Translations under genes and position numbers: made by a program
In this document: positions 8,308-16,318 of the stretch, piece after piece
Layout of the letters: each line of letters starts with the position of its first letter
How positions within the stretch are numbered: position 1 is the stretch's first letter
Notes under the pieces: model-generated
What the model was told of the DNA's origin: nothing
Seen by the model: the letters and a program-made list of their open reading frames with translations, nothing else
Databases searched by the model: none
Assembly (NCBI GenBank): GCA_022013205.1
Contig: JAKLQT010000093.1
Span: forward strand, 1-19,619
DNA: 19,619 bases
From: Candidatus Omnitrophota bacterium
Lineage (GTDB): Bacteria; Omnitrophota; Gorgyraeia; B26-G9
Reading direction: 5' to 3'

Positions 8308-9090
8308 TTAAATATTTTCGGCAAACAGTGATTCCATCTTATGAAAAACCAGATAACTAATCATAAACAGCGAGATCGCGCTCACGCCGGAATAAGCAAG
8401 CCAGAATATTTCCGGCATTTTATGCAATACCACCACATTATTGAGCGCTTCCAGAATACCTGCCACCGGATTTATCATCAATATCGTCTTCCATTTCCCG
8501 AATGTGCTCGCCTCATAAAAAACCGGGGTAAAAAATATCCCGAACATAAGGATGATTTCCACGATATATTTCACATCCCGGAAAAAGAGGTTGGACAACG
8601 AAAGCAATAACCCCAATCCCATGGTAAACAAAACAAGAAAAAACAATATCAACGGAACAAAAAGAATATGGATGCTTATGCCGATGTGCGCTATAGCCAG
8701 AAGAATTCCCAGCGTTGCCATTCCGATCACAAAATCAAAGGAACACGCCAGGACCGAAGAAATCGGCAATATTTCCCTGGGGAAGTAAATCTTAGTGATC
8801 AGGGCGCTGTTCCCGACCAGAGAATTAACGGAAAATTTTACCGCGTTGATAAAAAAAGTCCAGGGCAAGACCTTAACTGAAATGGATACGATCCCGCTCC
8901 ATTCCATTGGTTTTCCTGAAACAACGGCCATAGCCGTTTTGATCAGCAACCCGGCTGATATGGCGACCACCGGCATGAATATCGCCCACATAAATCCCAT
9001 CACCGCCTGTTTATAACGGATTCGGATATCACGGAATGTGAGCATCCACAAAAGATCCCGGTATTGTCCTATTTCTTTCAGCATCCGCAT
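8308..9090 (-). CDS. wzm: Polysaccharide ABC transporter permease (Wzm-like, ABC-2 type)
   Basis: This 260-residue integral membrane protein is the channel subunit of the exporter. It has an amphipathic N-terminus, then about six hydrophobic segments (roughly 32-53, 73-92, 108-134, 138-165, 173-192, 228-248). Family marks are RYKQAVMGFMWAIFMP (25-40), NLFFRDVKYIVE (167-178) and NPVAGILEALN (207-217), typical of the O-antigen/teichoic-acid export ABC-2 family. Length matches the family. A GAGG site lies about eight to nine bases before the ATG at 9088-9090; a second ATG two codons later is less well placed. A perfect -10 (TATAAT) upstream may start a transcript here. It works with the ATPase gene directly downstream. 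Confidence 0.92.
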   Translation of the reverse strand: MRMLKEIGQYRDLLWMLTFRDIRIRYKQAVMGFMWAIFMPVVAISAGLLIKTAMAVVSGKPMEWSGIVSISVKVLPWTFFINAVKFSVNSLVGNSALITKIYFPREILPISSVLACSFDFVIGMATLGILLAIAHIGISIHILFVPLILFFLVLFTMGLGLLLSLSNLFFRDVKYIVEIILMFGIFFTPVFYEASTFGKWKTILMINPVAGILEALNNVVVLHKMPEIFWLAYSGVSAISLFMISYLVFHKMESLFAENI

Positions 9091-9112
9091 TGCCTAACCT
9101 CTTTATTTTATT

Positions 9113-9118
9113 ATTATA
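9113..9118 (-). promoter_or_regulatory. Possible -10 element for the exporter genes
   Basis: The minus strand reads TATAAT here, in an A/T-rich 88-base gap, and would give a transcript with a leader of ~16 bases containing the permease ribosome site. No convincing -35 lies 16-18 bases upstream (the hexamer there reads GCAATT), so this is a weak candidate. Confidence 0.3.
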
Positions 9119-9157
9119 GTTTTTTTATTTCATTGAATTGCTAAAAAATGTTCTTTA

Positions 9158-9179
9158 ATTTCCTGTTGCGGGAGGAAAT
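9158..9179 (-). terminator. Weak hairpin at the end of the sugar amidotransferase gene
   Basis: Arms ATTTCCT (9158-9164) and AGGAAAT (9173-9179) form a 7-base-pair stem with an 8-base loop, overlapping the first base of the stop codon. On the minus strand a T6 run follows about ten bases later rather than at once, so termination would be partial at best. It is one of few structured breaks inside the cluster. Confidence 0.3.
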
Positions 9180-10192
9180 CATAACACTTTATCAATAATC
9201 GTTTGTGGAATTTTTAGTTGTTTTATAAACTTCTTTAACTCATCCACATTAGTATTCTTTTTAATCTGTTCTACTTGCTTTAACGCGTCCTCTCTATCCA
9301 TCTTCCCGCCGCGAACCATATTACTAAAACCAATCTCGATCTTGCTCACCCCGTATGCTTTTTCGGTTAAATAATTTACCAGGGGAACCAACGAACAATC
9401 GATTCTCCAGCTGGTGGCTGACTCTTTCGGCGCGGACCAACCCATTTTGCTCTGTATTGTATCGACGATTATTCTCCTGTCCCATTTTATATAGTCATAC
9501 AAATGGATTTCTTTTAACCCATCGGGGGAATTTGGCCCGTACTCCTTCTTCATTTTTTTAAAATAATACTTGTACTTAAATAAATTCAGCACCCCGGGAG
9601 ACAGTAACATCTGCAGTTTTGTCGGCTTTTTATGCGTAAATAACTTGTGATACGGCACCGTTGATTCATCAACGGAATCTCCCCAAATTATTACTTTTAC
9701 CCCTTCTTTTCTTGCGGTGTTATAGGAAGCGGATTCAAAACCGTATTTACAGGCTTCGCAGGTTTGCTCCACAATAAGGCCGACTCCGAAAAAAGCATTT
9801 TTCTTGAATTTCTCCGCGACGATTTTTTTTATGACTTGGGTTTTTGAACTGACTCGAACCAAAGGGATATTTAAGGTTTTAGTCATTTTTTCAAGATTCT
9901 TCGTAGCTATCTTGGTTTCGAAATCATTATCATTATGCACCGCCAGAGGTTTTAGGCCTAATATTTCTTTCGCGTAGTATAAGGCATATGCGCTGTCTCT
10001 GCCGCCGCTTACGGGAACCACGCAATTATACTTTGCGTCTTTACTCACACATCCTTCTATTTCTTTGCAAAGCTCATCTACCCCTTTTGGGATAAACTCT
10101 TTGTATTCTTTGCACAGTTGACATACTCCATTCTCATCAAGCTTTATTCCGGCCGCGGCATCCGGCATAATACATTTAAGACATCTTTTCAC
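9179..10192 (-). CDS. N-acetyl sugar amidotransferase (WbpG/PseA-type)
   Basis: This family converts an acetamido group of a nucleotide sugar to an amidino group using ammonia, normally supplied by a HisH/HisF-like pair. The 337-residue protein has an N-terminal zinc-ribbon-like set (C4-x2-C7 and C24-x2-C27), the PP-loop SGGRDS (62-67) after VVPV, a second Cys pair CEAC (145-148), WGDSVDES (170-177) and SWRIDC (261-266). The start is GTG at 10190-10192, with GGAGG about 9 bases upstream and a GTGA overlap with the GT4 gene. It is slightly shorter than the ~370 residues I expect. No HisH- or HisF-like partner lies in this window, so partners must be elsewhere or replaced. Amidinated sugars of this kind occur in Gram-negative O-antigens. 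Confidence 0.88.
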   Translation of the reverse strand: MKRCLKCIMPDAAAGIKLDENGVCQLCKEYKEFIPKGVDELCKEIEGCVSKDAKYNCVVPVSGGRDSAYALYYAKEILGLKPLAVHNDNDFETKIATKNLEKMTKTLNIPLVRVSSKTQVIKKIVAEKFKKNAFFGVGLIVEQTCEACKYGFESASYNTARKEGVKVIIWGDSVDESTVPYHKLFTHKKPTKLQMLLSPGVLNLFKYKYYFKKMKKEYGPNSPDGLKEIHLYDYIKWDRRIIVDTIQSKMGWSAPKESATSWRIDCSLVPLVNYLTEKAYGVSKIEIGFSNMVRGGKMDREDALKQVEQIKKNTNVDELKKFIKQLKIPQTIIDKVL

Positions 10193-11337
10193 TTCTTTCC
10201 CTCCGGTTTATCCAGTAACTCTTCAAATAAATTTTCAATATTTTTTATCATTGCATCCTTGTTAAAGAGTTGCATGGCTCTTTGTTTCCCTGCCCTGCCC
10301 ATGTCATCACGCATTCCCTTGTCGCCCAAAAGCGTCAAGACTGCTTCGGCTAATAAGTTAGGATTCCGCGGTTCGACTAATATTCCCATTTCCCCATCCA
10401 CTATTGCTTCGGAAGTCCCTCCGCTGTTCGTGGCCACAACCGGCTTGCCCGCGGCCATTGCCTCGATAACCGCGTTTGGGAAACCTTCATTAATAGAAGA
10501 AAGCACGAAAATATCAATTAAAGCCAGCATCTCCGGAATGTCTGATCTGCCGCCGGTGAAGATAATTTTGTCCTCTATCCCGTATTCACCTATCAATTTT
10601 TTCAGTTTTTTATAATACTCATCCTGCTTATCGTACCAGCCGACAATTAAAAATTTAGCTTTGTTGGTTCTTTTAAGGATTAAATTTGCCGCTTCAATAA
10701 AATATTCATATCCTTTAATCGGCCTTACACCGGCGATCATCCCGATAATTTTCTCCTGCCCGCCAATGTTAAATGATTGCTTAATGGCTTCGAGGTTAAA
10801 TGATTCGTTAAAGGCATTAATATCGACCCCGTTATAAATAACCGCAATTTTGCCTTCTTTGACTCCTTCTCTTGCGCAAATTATGTTTTTAACCGCCTGG
10901 GATACCACGATAATACGCGTGAAAAGTTTATTCACTATCCGGTAGATATAAATATGACGTTTTTTAAGCTTATATCCCATATCCCGTCTATTGGAAATGA
11001 TAGCCGGAACCTTTGCTATTTTGGCGATAATACTTCCATAAAAATCAGAGCCTTCGTGACATGTCACTACAATTTTGACCTTGTTTTTCTTTATAATCTC
11101 GATGAGGTCGAGCGCTTTAATCAAAGCATAAGGAGAGTAAATTCTCTCGAGATTGAGGTCGATAACCTCTATCCCTTGTTCGCGCAACAGACCGGCCAAA
11201 TCCGCCCGCTTTAAGCACACAACTATCACATTGAATTTTTCATGATCGAGCATTGAAACGGTTTCAAATAAGTTTTTTTCCGCCCCCGCCATGGTATGGA
11301 AAACATCGATCATATACAGTATCGTAGACTTTCCCAT
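10189..11337 (-). CDS. Glycosyltransferase family 4 (GT-B fold)
   Basis: This is the first gene of the sugar block in transcription order. It is a GT4 enzyme with FHTMAGAEKNL near the N-terminus, YNGVD (169-173), AGVRPIKGYEYF (203-214) and the donor motif INEGFPNAVIEAMA with E-x7-E at Glu285 and Glu293 (numbered from the TTG below). Length (382-383) is normal. Two starts are possible: ATG at 11335-11337, or TTG one codon upstream at 11338-11340. The GGAG element at 11349-11352 lies 11 and 8 bases away respectively. I report the ATG; the difference is one residue. Its stop overlaps the GTG of the amidotransferase gene, so the two are coupled. It may use or follow the amidinated sugar. Confidence 0.9.
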   Translation of the reverse strand: MGKSTILYMIDVFHTMAGAEKNLFETVSMLDHEKFNVIVVCLKRADLAGLLREQGIEVIDLNLERIYSPYALIKALDLIEIIKKNKVKIVVTCHEGSDFYGSIIAKIAKVPAIISNRRDMGYKLKKRHIYIYRIVNKLFTRIIVVSQAVKNIICAREGVKEGKIAVIYNGVDINAFNESFNLEAIKQSFNIGGQEKIIGMIAGVRPIKGYEYFIEAANLILKRTNKAKFLIVGWYDKQDEYYKKLKKLIGEYGIEDKIIFTGGRSDIPEMLALIDIFVLSSINEGFPNAVIEAMAAGKPVVATNSGGTSEAIVDGEMGILVEPRNPNLLAEAVLTLLGDKGMRDDMGRAGKQRAMQLFNKDAMIKNIENLFEELLDKPEGKK

Positions 11338-11357
11338 CAAACTGTTGGCTCCCCCCT

Positions 11358-11405
11358 AAAAAAACAGAACACACCTGGCAGGCTTATTTTATAAATAAAT
11401 CTGTT
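11358..11405 (-). terminator. Candidate intrinsic terminator between the secreted-protein genes and the sugar cluster
   Basis: On the minus strand, an outer stem AACAGA/TCTGTT (11400-11405 with 11363-11368) encloses an inner stem TTATTT/AAATAA (11384-11398) and leads into a T7 run (11358-11364). The stem is A/T-rich and overlaps the T-run, so it is weak, but it sits where the secreted-protein transcript would be expected to end and just before the first glycosyltransferase. No clear promoter was found in the same gap. Confidence 0.3.
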
Positions 11406-11419
11406 CAATTGATATCGAC

Positions 11420-12127
11420 TTATGATTGAGGCATCACGCTGAGTTTATTTTTCAGGATGTCAATATGGTAATCCCTTACTTCGATTTTGTGCGTAGGCCC
11501 GATTACCCGCAGAACATCTTTTATTTCATACCTTAATACCAGCTGGTTATACGCCATATCACAAATGCGCATCGGGATTCCATCCATCTCCTCGTTTTCT
11601 TCTTCGTAGAATGTCTGATCTTCAAGCGCGTTAACCAGTAAATTCCTCACCGAGTCGCCGCCTGCTACCAATCCCAGACATTCGACAATATTACTTTTCA
11701 TAATCACACTGCTGCCGTTATATACTTCCAATGTCCTCCGTGCTGCTTCTTCCGGAAAAACCTGGAATAGCTTTTTTATAATGTAAAAATCCTCCGTTCG
11801 AGTAATTAACTTGCCATCACGAAACTCTGTTTTACGAAGCTGCAACCGATTTAAAGCAAAATTTATAGCTTCAGCTTTTCTGTCATTAAACGCCACGAAT
11901 ATCGCCTTGTGCAATAAATCTTCGTTGTTTATAAATTCTATACTCTTGGCTTTTTCGAAGACATCACTAACCGCCATGGTGGTCAATTGCTGTATTGTGC
12001 TTTCCAGTGCATCGTCAAAGCTGCTATCGACTGCCGGCCGCGTAGGCTCTTGCGCTTTTACGTTAACACACGAAAACGTTAACATTGCTAATAATAATAT
12101 AAGCGACATGCTTTGTCTGATATTCAT
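11420..12127 (-). CDS. Secreted protein with HEAT-like helical repeats, unknown function
   Basis: The 235-residue product starts with a signal peptide: basic MNIRQ, hydrophobic core, then VKA|QEP with cleavage expected after Ala25. Cys20 lies in TFSC, a poor lipobox, so signal peptidase I is favoured over lipoprotein processing. The mature part is almost all helical, with repeating paired-helix segments at about 70-190 (for example FPEEAARRTLEVY followed by IMKSNIVECLGLVAGG) that resemble HEAT/armadillo-type units. A strongly acidic stretch EEENEEMDG lies at about 175-183. An AGGAGG site precedes the ATG. It follows the large PKD protein by 59 bases and shares the same style of signal peptide, so the two are probably co-expressed and act outside the inner membrane. 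No catalytic motif is visible. Confidence 0.7.
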   Translation of the reverse strand: MNIRQSMSLILLLAMLTFSCVNVKAQEPTRPAVDSSFDDALESTIQQLTTMAVSDVFEKAKSIEFINNEDLLHKAIFVAFNDRKAEAINFALNRLQLRKTEFRDGKLITRTEDFYIIKKLFQVFPEEAARRTLEVYNGSSVIMKSNIVECLGLVAGGDSVRNLLVNALEDQTFYEEENEEMDGIPMRICDMAYNQLVLRYEIKDVLRVIGPTHKIEVRDYHIDILKNKLSVMPQS

Positions 12128-12186
12128 TTTTCCTCCTTTATTATTTAACTATCTTCTATAACAATAACTTGTTACCCCACACTTCC

Positions 12187-15100
12187 TTACTGCTGAGACG
12201 GAGGTTTTGTAAAATCATAGTAATCATATACTGGCTCATAATTTTGCAGTGCTACCCATACCTCACGGTCACTTTTACCTTCCAGATATGCTTTCAGGTA
12301 GTACGTGATTGCTGCTTCCGTTGCCGTATTCAGCGAGTAGAACATAATTCCACGATGAAATGTATCAAGGTAGTAATTTCCGCTGTTGCAAGACATATAA
12401 AACATCCTGGAATACTTCAATTCCTCTTTCGTGATTTCTGGATCTTTGCGAAACAGCACTGTCTTACTCCCGAAATGTGTCTTTGGATAATCAACATTAT
12501 CGATTGTCTTTTCGAAAATAACCGCGCGGACACAGTTCGGCTTCGTTTCTGTAGAAATATTCCCGTTACTGTCTCGCACCGTCAGACTTACCATATAATT
12601 CCCCGGAGTTGTATATTGATAACTAGGATTTGTGGATGTACTCGTTGTCCCATCTCCAAAATCCCATTCGCGCGAAACAATGTTGCTGCCTGAACTACGG
12701 TTTCTGAAACTTACTTGCAAAGGGACTGGCCCTGTTGCTCCGCTCGCACTAAACTCCGCTTTAAGCAGAGGAGTTGAACTTCCTACTGTGATATATCCTA
12801 CCTTGGTCCTTGAGCTTGTCAGACCTGAGCCAGATACAGTTAAACTAACTGTATATATGCCTGCGCTCTGGTAGGTATGGTCTATCTCATCCCGGGTTGA
12901 GTTTGTTCCGCCGTCGCCAAAATTCCATGTTCTGCTGGTATACTCCCCGGTACTTTGATTCCAAAATGTGACGGTTAACGGCGCCGTACCATACATAACA
13001 CTGGCTCGAAAGTCCGATTGGATTACATAAGGCGGATTATTTTCATGCGCTATGCGAATCGTATCCGCAACTACGTTGCCGGAACTGGTTTGATTGCTTA
13101 ATACTACGGTATTTTCACCGGCGTTGAAAGAATACCCGCCCAGATCATTCCATCGGTTCCCGTTGGTTCGCTGACTCACGTTTACCCGCGTGCTTCCCGC
13201 AGAATGGTTGATCGTAAACGGAGCTGCTGTAGAATTAGTGCTTGTCGCCGGCCACCAAGCCAGTATTTTGTAGTTCCCCGGATTCGGCAAGGAGAAAATC
13301 CATTTAAATTGATTTTCTCCTTGCCCTACGGATGAAATATGGTAGTTTTCATTATAGTATCCAGATAAACGAAGCGCCTCTTGCCAATTGCCGATTATCT
13401 CCAATGACGGGAGCCATTCAGTAGTATTCGTAATGTAATACTGCAAATGATCAGGATTGGATGGATTTGGTTCTAATCCATCCGGCGAGTACCAAGCAGG
13501 TCTTCCCGAACCAAAGAACCGTTGAACAGCACTATTACGAACCGTTTCAATACTGTAGTGTATTGGGTCTCCCGGCACTTGATATGTTATATAATAATTA
13601 TACGGTGGATTACCTCTAGAATCATTAAAATCATACGGCATTATCCCACTTGTCTTATCTTTAAAAATCGGCCACCAGTATGGATACGCCTGCCCAGTCC
13701 TCATTCCTCTAACACTCACGTGTATCCACTTTGAGGAATAATTGAAAATCCTATCATCGTCAATATAATAGAGATTGTTGATCGTTTGTTTTGCCCATTC
13801 AGTATCTGTCGCAAACACGGCTCCCAGTCCGTAATTCGAATGTCCGATAACGCAAACATGGGCGCCTTCAGTTTTTAAAGCTTGTTTCAACATATCTATA
13901 TCTTCAACAAAGTGAATAATATAATCCTTGTTCTGATTGTTATTATGATATCTCCAAACATCACCATCCAAGTAAGCACCAAGGCGTTGAAGAACATAAA
14001 TAACAGCATTTTTCTGATTAGATGGCGCATAAGCAAAGCAGACAAATATATGCTCTAATGCCGCAGTTTGATTGCTAACTTCAAGCGCCTGACTTGTCTC
14101 ATTTGACCATTCACCGTCATCGTCCTGCACCTTGAAATAAATCGTATGTGTACCTTCGGACAACGTGGTTGTATCAAATGTCGCGGATGTACTGAGATTC
14201 CCGTCCAGATTCGAACTCCAACTGTAAGCAACTACGGTCCCGTCTGAATCAGTGCCGGAACCGCTAAAGGTCACCGTATCTCCTATCTGCGCTGGATTAG
14301 GTGATATAGAATCAATACTTGCTGTCGGAGGTTGATTTACCACTACCATCTCAACGGATAATGTCTGACTAACTTCACTCGACCATGTCCCGTCATTATC
14401 CTGCACTTTAAAGTAGATTGTGTGCGTGCCGGTTGATAAACTCGATGTGCTGAAGCCCGCTTGCGTGCTCAAATTCCCGTCGCTGCTCGAGCGCCAGTTG
14501 TATCCGGCAATAGTACCATCGGTATCGGTTCCGCTACCGGTAAACGTTATGCTTTCTCCCTGCTGTGCCGGATTCGGCGTAATAGAACCTATCTGTGCCA
14601 TCGGCGATAAATTACCACCCTCAACATAAATTAGCCGGACCGCATCCGCGCAATAACTAGTAGGAGACGGATTAACCGCGTTTATTCTCACGGTTGCGCC
14701 GGTTGAGATATCAAAACTGTAGACTCCGACTAAATTCCATTTGCCGCCGTTTATCTGCTGATTCACGTTTATTGTCTGTGAACCACCGCTGTAAGTAATG
14801 GTTATAGGCGCGCTGGTTGAACGGGAAGAATACTGTGTCCACCACATATATACCTCATATGTGCCGGTCTTTGACAAATCCGCGTGCCAGGTATAGGTTG
14901 CTCCGGCTCGGCTCCAGACTGAATTTACTCCGTAAGGATTTGTGGCGCCGGATACTGCCCATGTTCCAGTGGACGAAGTTCCGCTATCTCCATTGTCTAT
15001 GATTATTTCGCTCGGAGCATCACCTATCGTAACCACCTGAAAAACTTCTTCCGACCATGCTCCGGAATTATCCTGCACTTTTAAATAGATTTTATGCGTA

Positions 15101-15768
15101 CCCGCGGAAAGTGTTGATGTGCTGAAGGACGCGGATGTGTTTAAATCACCATCGACATTCGAACGCCAGTTATATCCGGTTATTGTTCCGTCAAGGTCTT
15201 GTCCTGAACCGGAAAAGCTTATTATAGCTTCGGGAGCTGCCGGATTTGGGGTTATTGATTCAATCGTGGCTACCGGCGCCACGTTCGCGTCCGGGACATA
15301 CACAAACCTGACCGCGTCCGCGCAATAGCTCGTGGGATACCCGTTTACCGCAGTGATTTTCACCGTTCCGCCCACTGCTTTATCAAACGCGTATGTTCCC
15401 AGAAGATTCCATTTGCCACCGTTTGTCTGCTGGTTTATATTTATTCTCTCTGTACTGCCATAATAAGTTATATCTACCGGCGCACTGGTAGAACGTGATG
15501 AATATTCTGTCCACCACATATATACCTCATATTTTCCTGACTGTGATAAATCAGCATGCCAACTATACGTTGTCCCGCTGCGGCTCCAAAGTGAATTGGA
15601 ACCATAGGGATTTGTTGCGCTGGACACCTGCCATGTCCCCGTATAAGAAGTACCGGGGGCGCCATTATCAATGATTACTTCCTGGGCATTCACATTACTA
15701 ACACAAACTAAACTAATTAATGTTAGTAACAAGACAATACCGATAAAGTTAATTTTTTTACTGATCAT
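12187..15768 (-). CDS. Large secreted multidomain protein: golvesin-like and PKD modules around a putative split caspase-like core
   Basis: The 1193-residue protein has a signal peptide with cleavage after VNA|QE (Ala28). Domain order is: golvesin/Xly-like module (31-157), PKD-like (163-249), golvesin-like (255-382), PKD-like (388-473), PKD-like (480-565), core part A (570-787), golvesin-like (788-907), classical PKD (913-996, WNFGDGG), classical PKD (1000-1083, WDFGDGT) and core part B (1084-1193). Golvesin-like modules are marked by DNG...TGTW, WHADLS, YEVYMWW, KWNLLG and CADAVR. Part A contains VCVIGHSNYGLG (His643), and part B contains FYMSCNSGNY (Cys1127) followed by EGKSDREVWVAL. These resemble the His and Cys stations of caspase-like (CHAT/gingipain/DUF6345-type) folds, but this is inference. 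A GGAGG site lies about ten bases before the ATG. No sorting tail or membrane anchor is seen. It may bind surface or environmental glycans. Confidence 0.75.
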   Translation of the reverse strand: MISKKINFIGIVLLLTLISLVCVSNVNAQEVIIDNGAPGTSYTGTWQVSSATNPYGSNSLWSRSGTTYSWHADLSQSGKYEVYMWWTEYSSRSTSAPVDITYYGSTERININQQTNGGKWNLLGTYAFDKAVGGTVKITAVNGYPTSYCADAVRFVYVPDANVAPVATIESITPNPAAPEAIISFSGSGQDLDGTITGYNWRSNVDGDLNTSASFSTSTLSAGTHKIYLKVQDNSGAWSEEVFQVVTIGDAPSEIIIDNGDSGTSSTGTWAVSGATNPYGVNSVWSRAGATYTWHADLSKTGTYEVYMWWTQYSSRSTSAPITITYSGGSQTINVNQQINGGKWNLVGVYSFDISTGATVRINAVNPSPTSYCADAVRLIYVEGGNLSPMAQIGSITPNPAQQGESITFTGSGTDTDGTIAGYNWRSSSDGNLSTQAGFSTSSLSTGTHTIYFKVQDNDGTWSSEVSQTLSVEMVVVNQPPTASIDSISPNPAQIGDTVTFSGSGTDSDGTVVAYSWSSNLDGNLSTSATFDTTTLSEGTHTIYFKVQDDDGEWSNETSQALEVSNQTAALEHIFVCFAYAPSNQKNAVIYVLQRLGAYLDGDVWRYHNNNQNKDYIIHFVEDIDMLKQALKTEGAHVCVIGHSNYGLGAVFATDTEWAKQTINNLYYIDDDRIFNYSSKWIHVSVRGMRTGQAYPYWWPIFKDKTSGIMPYDFNDSRGNPPYNYYITYQVPGDPIHYSIETVRNSAVQRFFGSGRPAWYSPDGLEPNPSNPDHLQYYITNTTEWLPSLEIIGNWQEALRLSGYYNENYHISSVGQGENQFKWIFSLPNPGNYKILAWWPATSTNSTAAPFTINHSAGSTRVNVSQRTNGNRWNDLGGYSFNAGENTVVLSNQTSSGNVVADTIRIAHENNPPYVIQSDFRASVMYGTAPLTVTFWNQSTGEYTSRTWNFGDGGTNSTRDEIDHTYQSAGIYTVSLTVSGSGLTSSRTKVGYITVGSSTPLLKAEFSASGATGPVPLQVSFRNRSSGSNIVSREWDFGDGTTSTSTNPSYQYTTPGNYMVSLTVRDSNGNISTETKPNCVRAVIFEKTIDNVDYPKTHFGSKTVLFRKDPEITKEELKYSRMFYMSCNSGNYYLDTFHRGIMFYSLNTATEAAITYYLKAYLEGKSDREVWVALQNYEPVYDYYDFTKPPSQQ
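14350..15678 (-). repeat. Tandem internal duplication: golvesin-like + PKD unit, two copies
   Basis: Codons for residues 31-250 (15678-15019) and 255-473 (15006-14350) encode the same module pair in the same order. Long conserved segments include SRSTSAP, YEVYMWW, SYCADAVR and SITPNPA. DNA identity judged by eye over the module centres is high but clearly imperfect, so the duplication is old enough to have diverged. A third PKD-like copy (14331-14074) follows without its golvesin-like partner. Confidence 0.85.
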
Positions 15769-15783
15769 TTTTTTTCAATCCTC

Positions 15784-15811
15784 CATTATTCATTATTCAT
15801 TATTCATTATT
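15784..15811. repeat. Perfect 7-base tandem repeat, CATTATT x4
   Basis: Four exact copies of CATTATT lie directly upstream of the ribosome site of the PKD gene. The array runs into TATATG and sits in the 5' leader or promoter of that gene. Copy-number change by slippage would alter promoter-to-ribosome-site spacing. Confidence 0.9.
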
Positions 15812-16121
15812 ATATGCTAATTTGATTTTATCCTCTTGTCACGCATAATAAAAAACTATTAATTTTTTTGGATAAATGCCAAATCTTATATCCAAAGACA
15901 TTATCCCCGTTCCTTTCTCCCTAACTAAATCTTCCTTCACTTTCCCGTTTATAAAAACCCAAACTAATGTTAATATATTTATTTAGCACATTTCGTTCCA
16001 AACCAATGCAAAAAATGTATCTTATTATTATAACTATAGTTAATACTATGCCAAGGATTTGTTTGTCACTTTAATATCGTCAAAAAGTGTTGATTTTTAA
16101 AGACAACTATTCATACATACA

Positions 16122-16167
16122 ACATACTATAAAAGTATAAAATTTGCTATTCCCTAATGCGTCAACT
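16122..16167 (+). repeat. Dispersed direct repeat, copy A (left flank of toxin/ATPase island)
   Basis: Three identical blocks are shared with the copy at 19338-19374 in the same order and orientation: ACATACTATAAAAG (16122-16135), TTGCTATTC (16144-16152) and CGTCAACT (16160-16167). Spacers between blocks are 8 and 7 bases here, against 1 and 5 in the other copy. The strand is arbitrary. Confidence 0.75.
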
Positions 16168-16211
16168 ATCCTATTCTTTAGATACAATAGATACAAGCAA
16201 TATCGCTTATA

Positions 16212-16271
16212 GTCGATGGTCGATGGCTGATAGCTTCAAACGCTAAAAGAGCTGCAAGCCACAGGCTACAA
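16212..16271. repeat. Two degenerate 7-base-period arrays
   Basis: GTCGATG-GTCGATG-GCTGATA (16212-16232) and GCTGCAA-GCCACAG-GCTACAA (16251-16271) both repeat with a period of seven. The second shares its unit with the array at 19221-19248 on the other side of the toxin/ATPase island. Confidence 0.7.
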
Positions 16272-16318
16272 AATTAGCTCGTAAGCTCATAGCAACACTA
16301 AGTCACCCCCAACTGATT

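Larger units (their letters stand above)
15769..16318. other. 550-base intergenic region with tandem heptamers and a dispersed repeat copy
   Basis: No credible gene was seen on either strand. From left to right it holds: the ribosome site of the PKD gene (15779-15784); four CATTATT heptamers (15784-15811), overlapping a TATAAT-like minus-strand hexamer (15809-15814) with no -35 at normal spacing; A/T-rich sequence; one copy of the dispersed repeat that also lies at 19338-19374 (16122-16167); and two further heptamer arrays (16212-16232 and 16251-16271). The last 50 bases before the AbiEii stop contain only a weak AGCT/AGCT hairpin. Confidence 0.7.

Noticed and set aside
10118..10615. 165-codon plus-strand open frame opposite the GT4 and amidotransferase genes
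   Set aside because: Antisense to conserved motifs of two real genes; a long shadow frame is expected from their codon pattern.
12169..12693. 174-codon plus-strand open frame opposite the 3' end of the PKD gene
   Set aside because: Antisense to the PKD and core part B coding region; its Cys/His/Arg-rich translation has no domain pattern.
15809..15837. TATAAT with a TGACA-like element on the minus strand as a full promoter for the PKD gene
   Set aside because: The spacing between the two is 22 bases, too long for a sigma70 promoter, so only the -10-like hexamer is mentioned.
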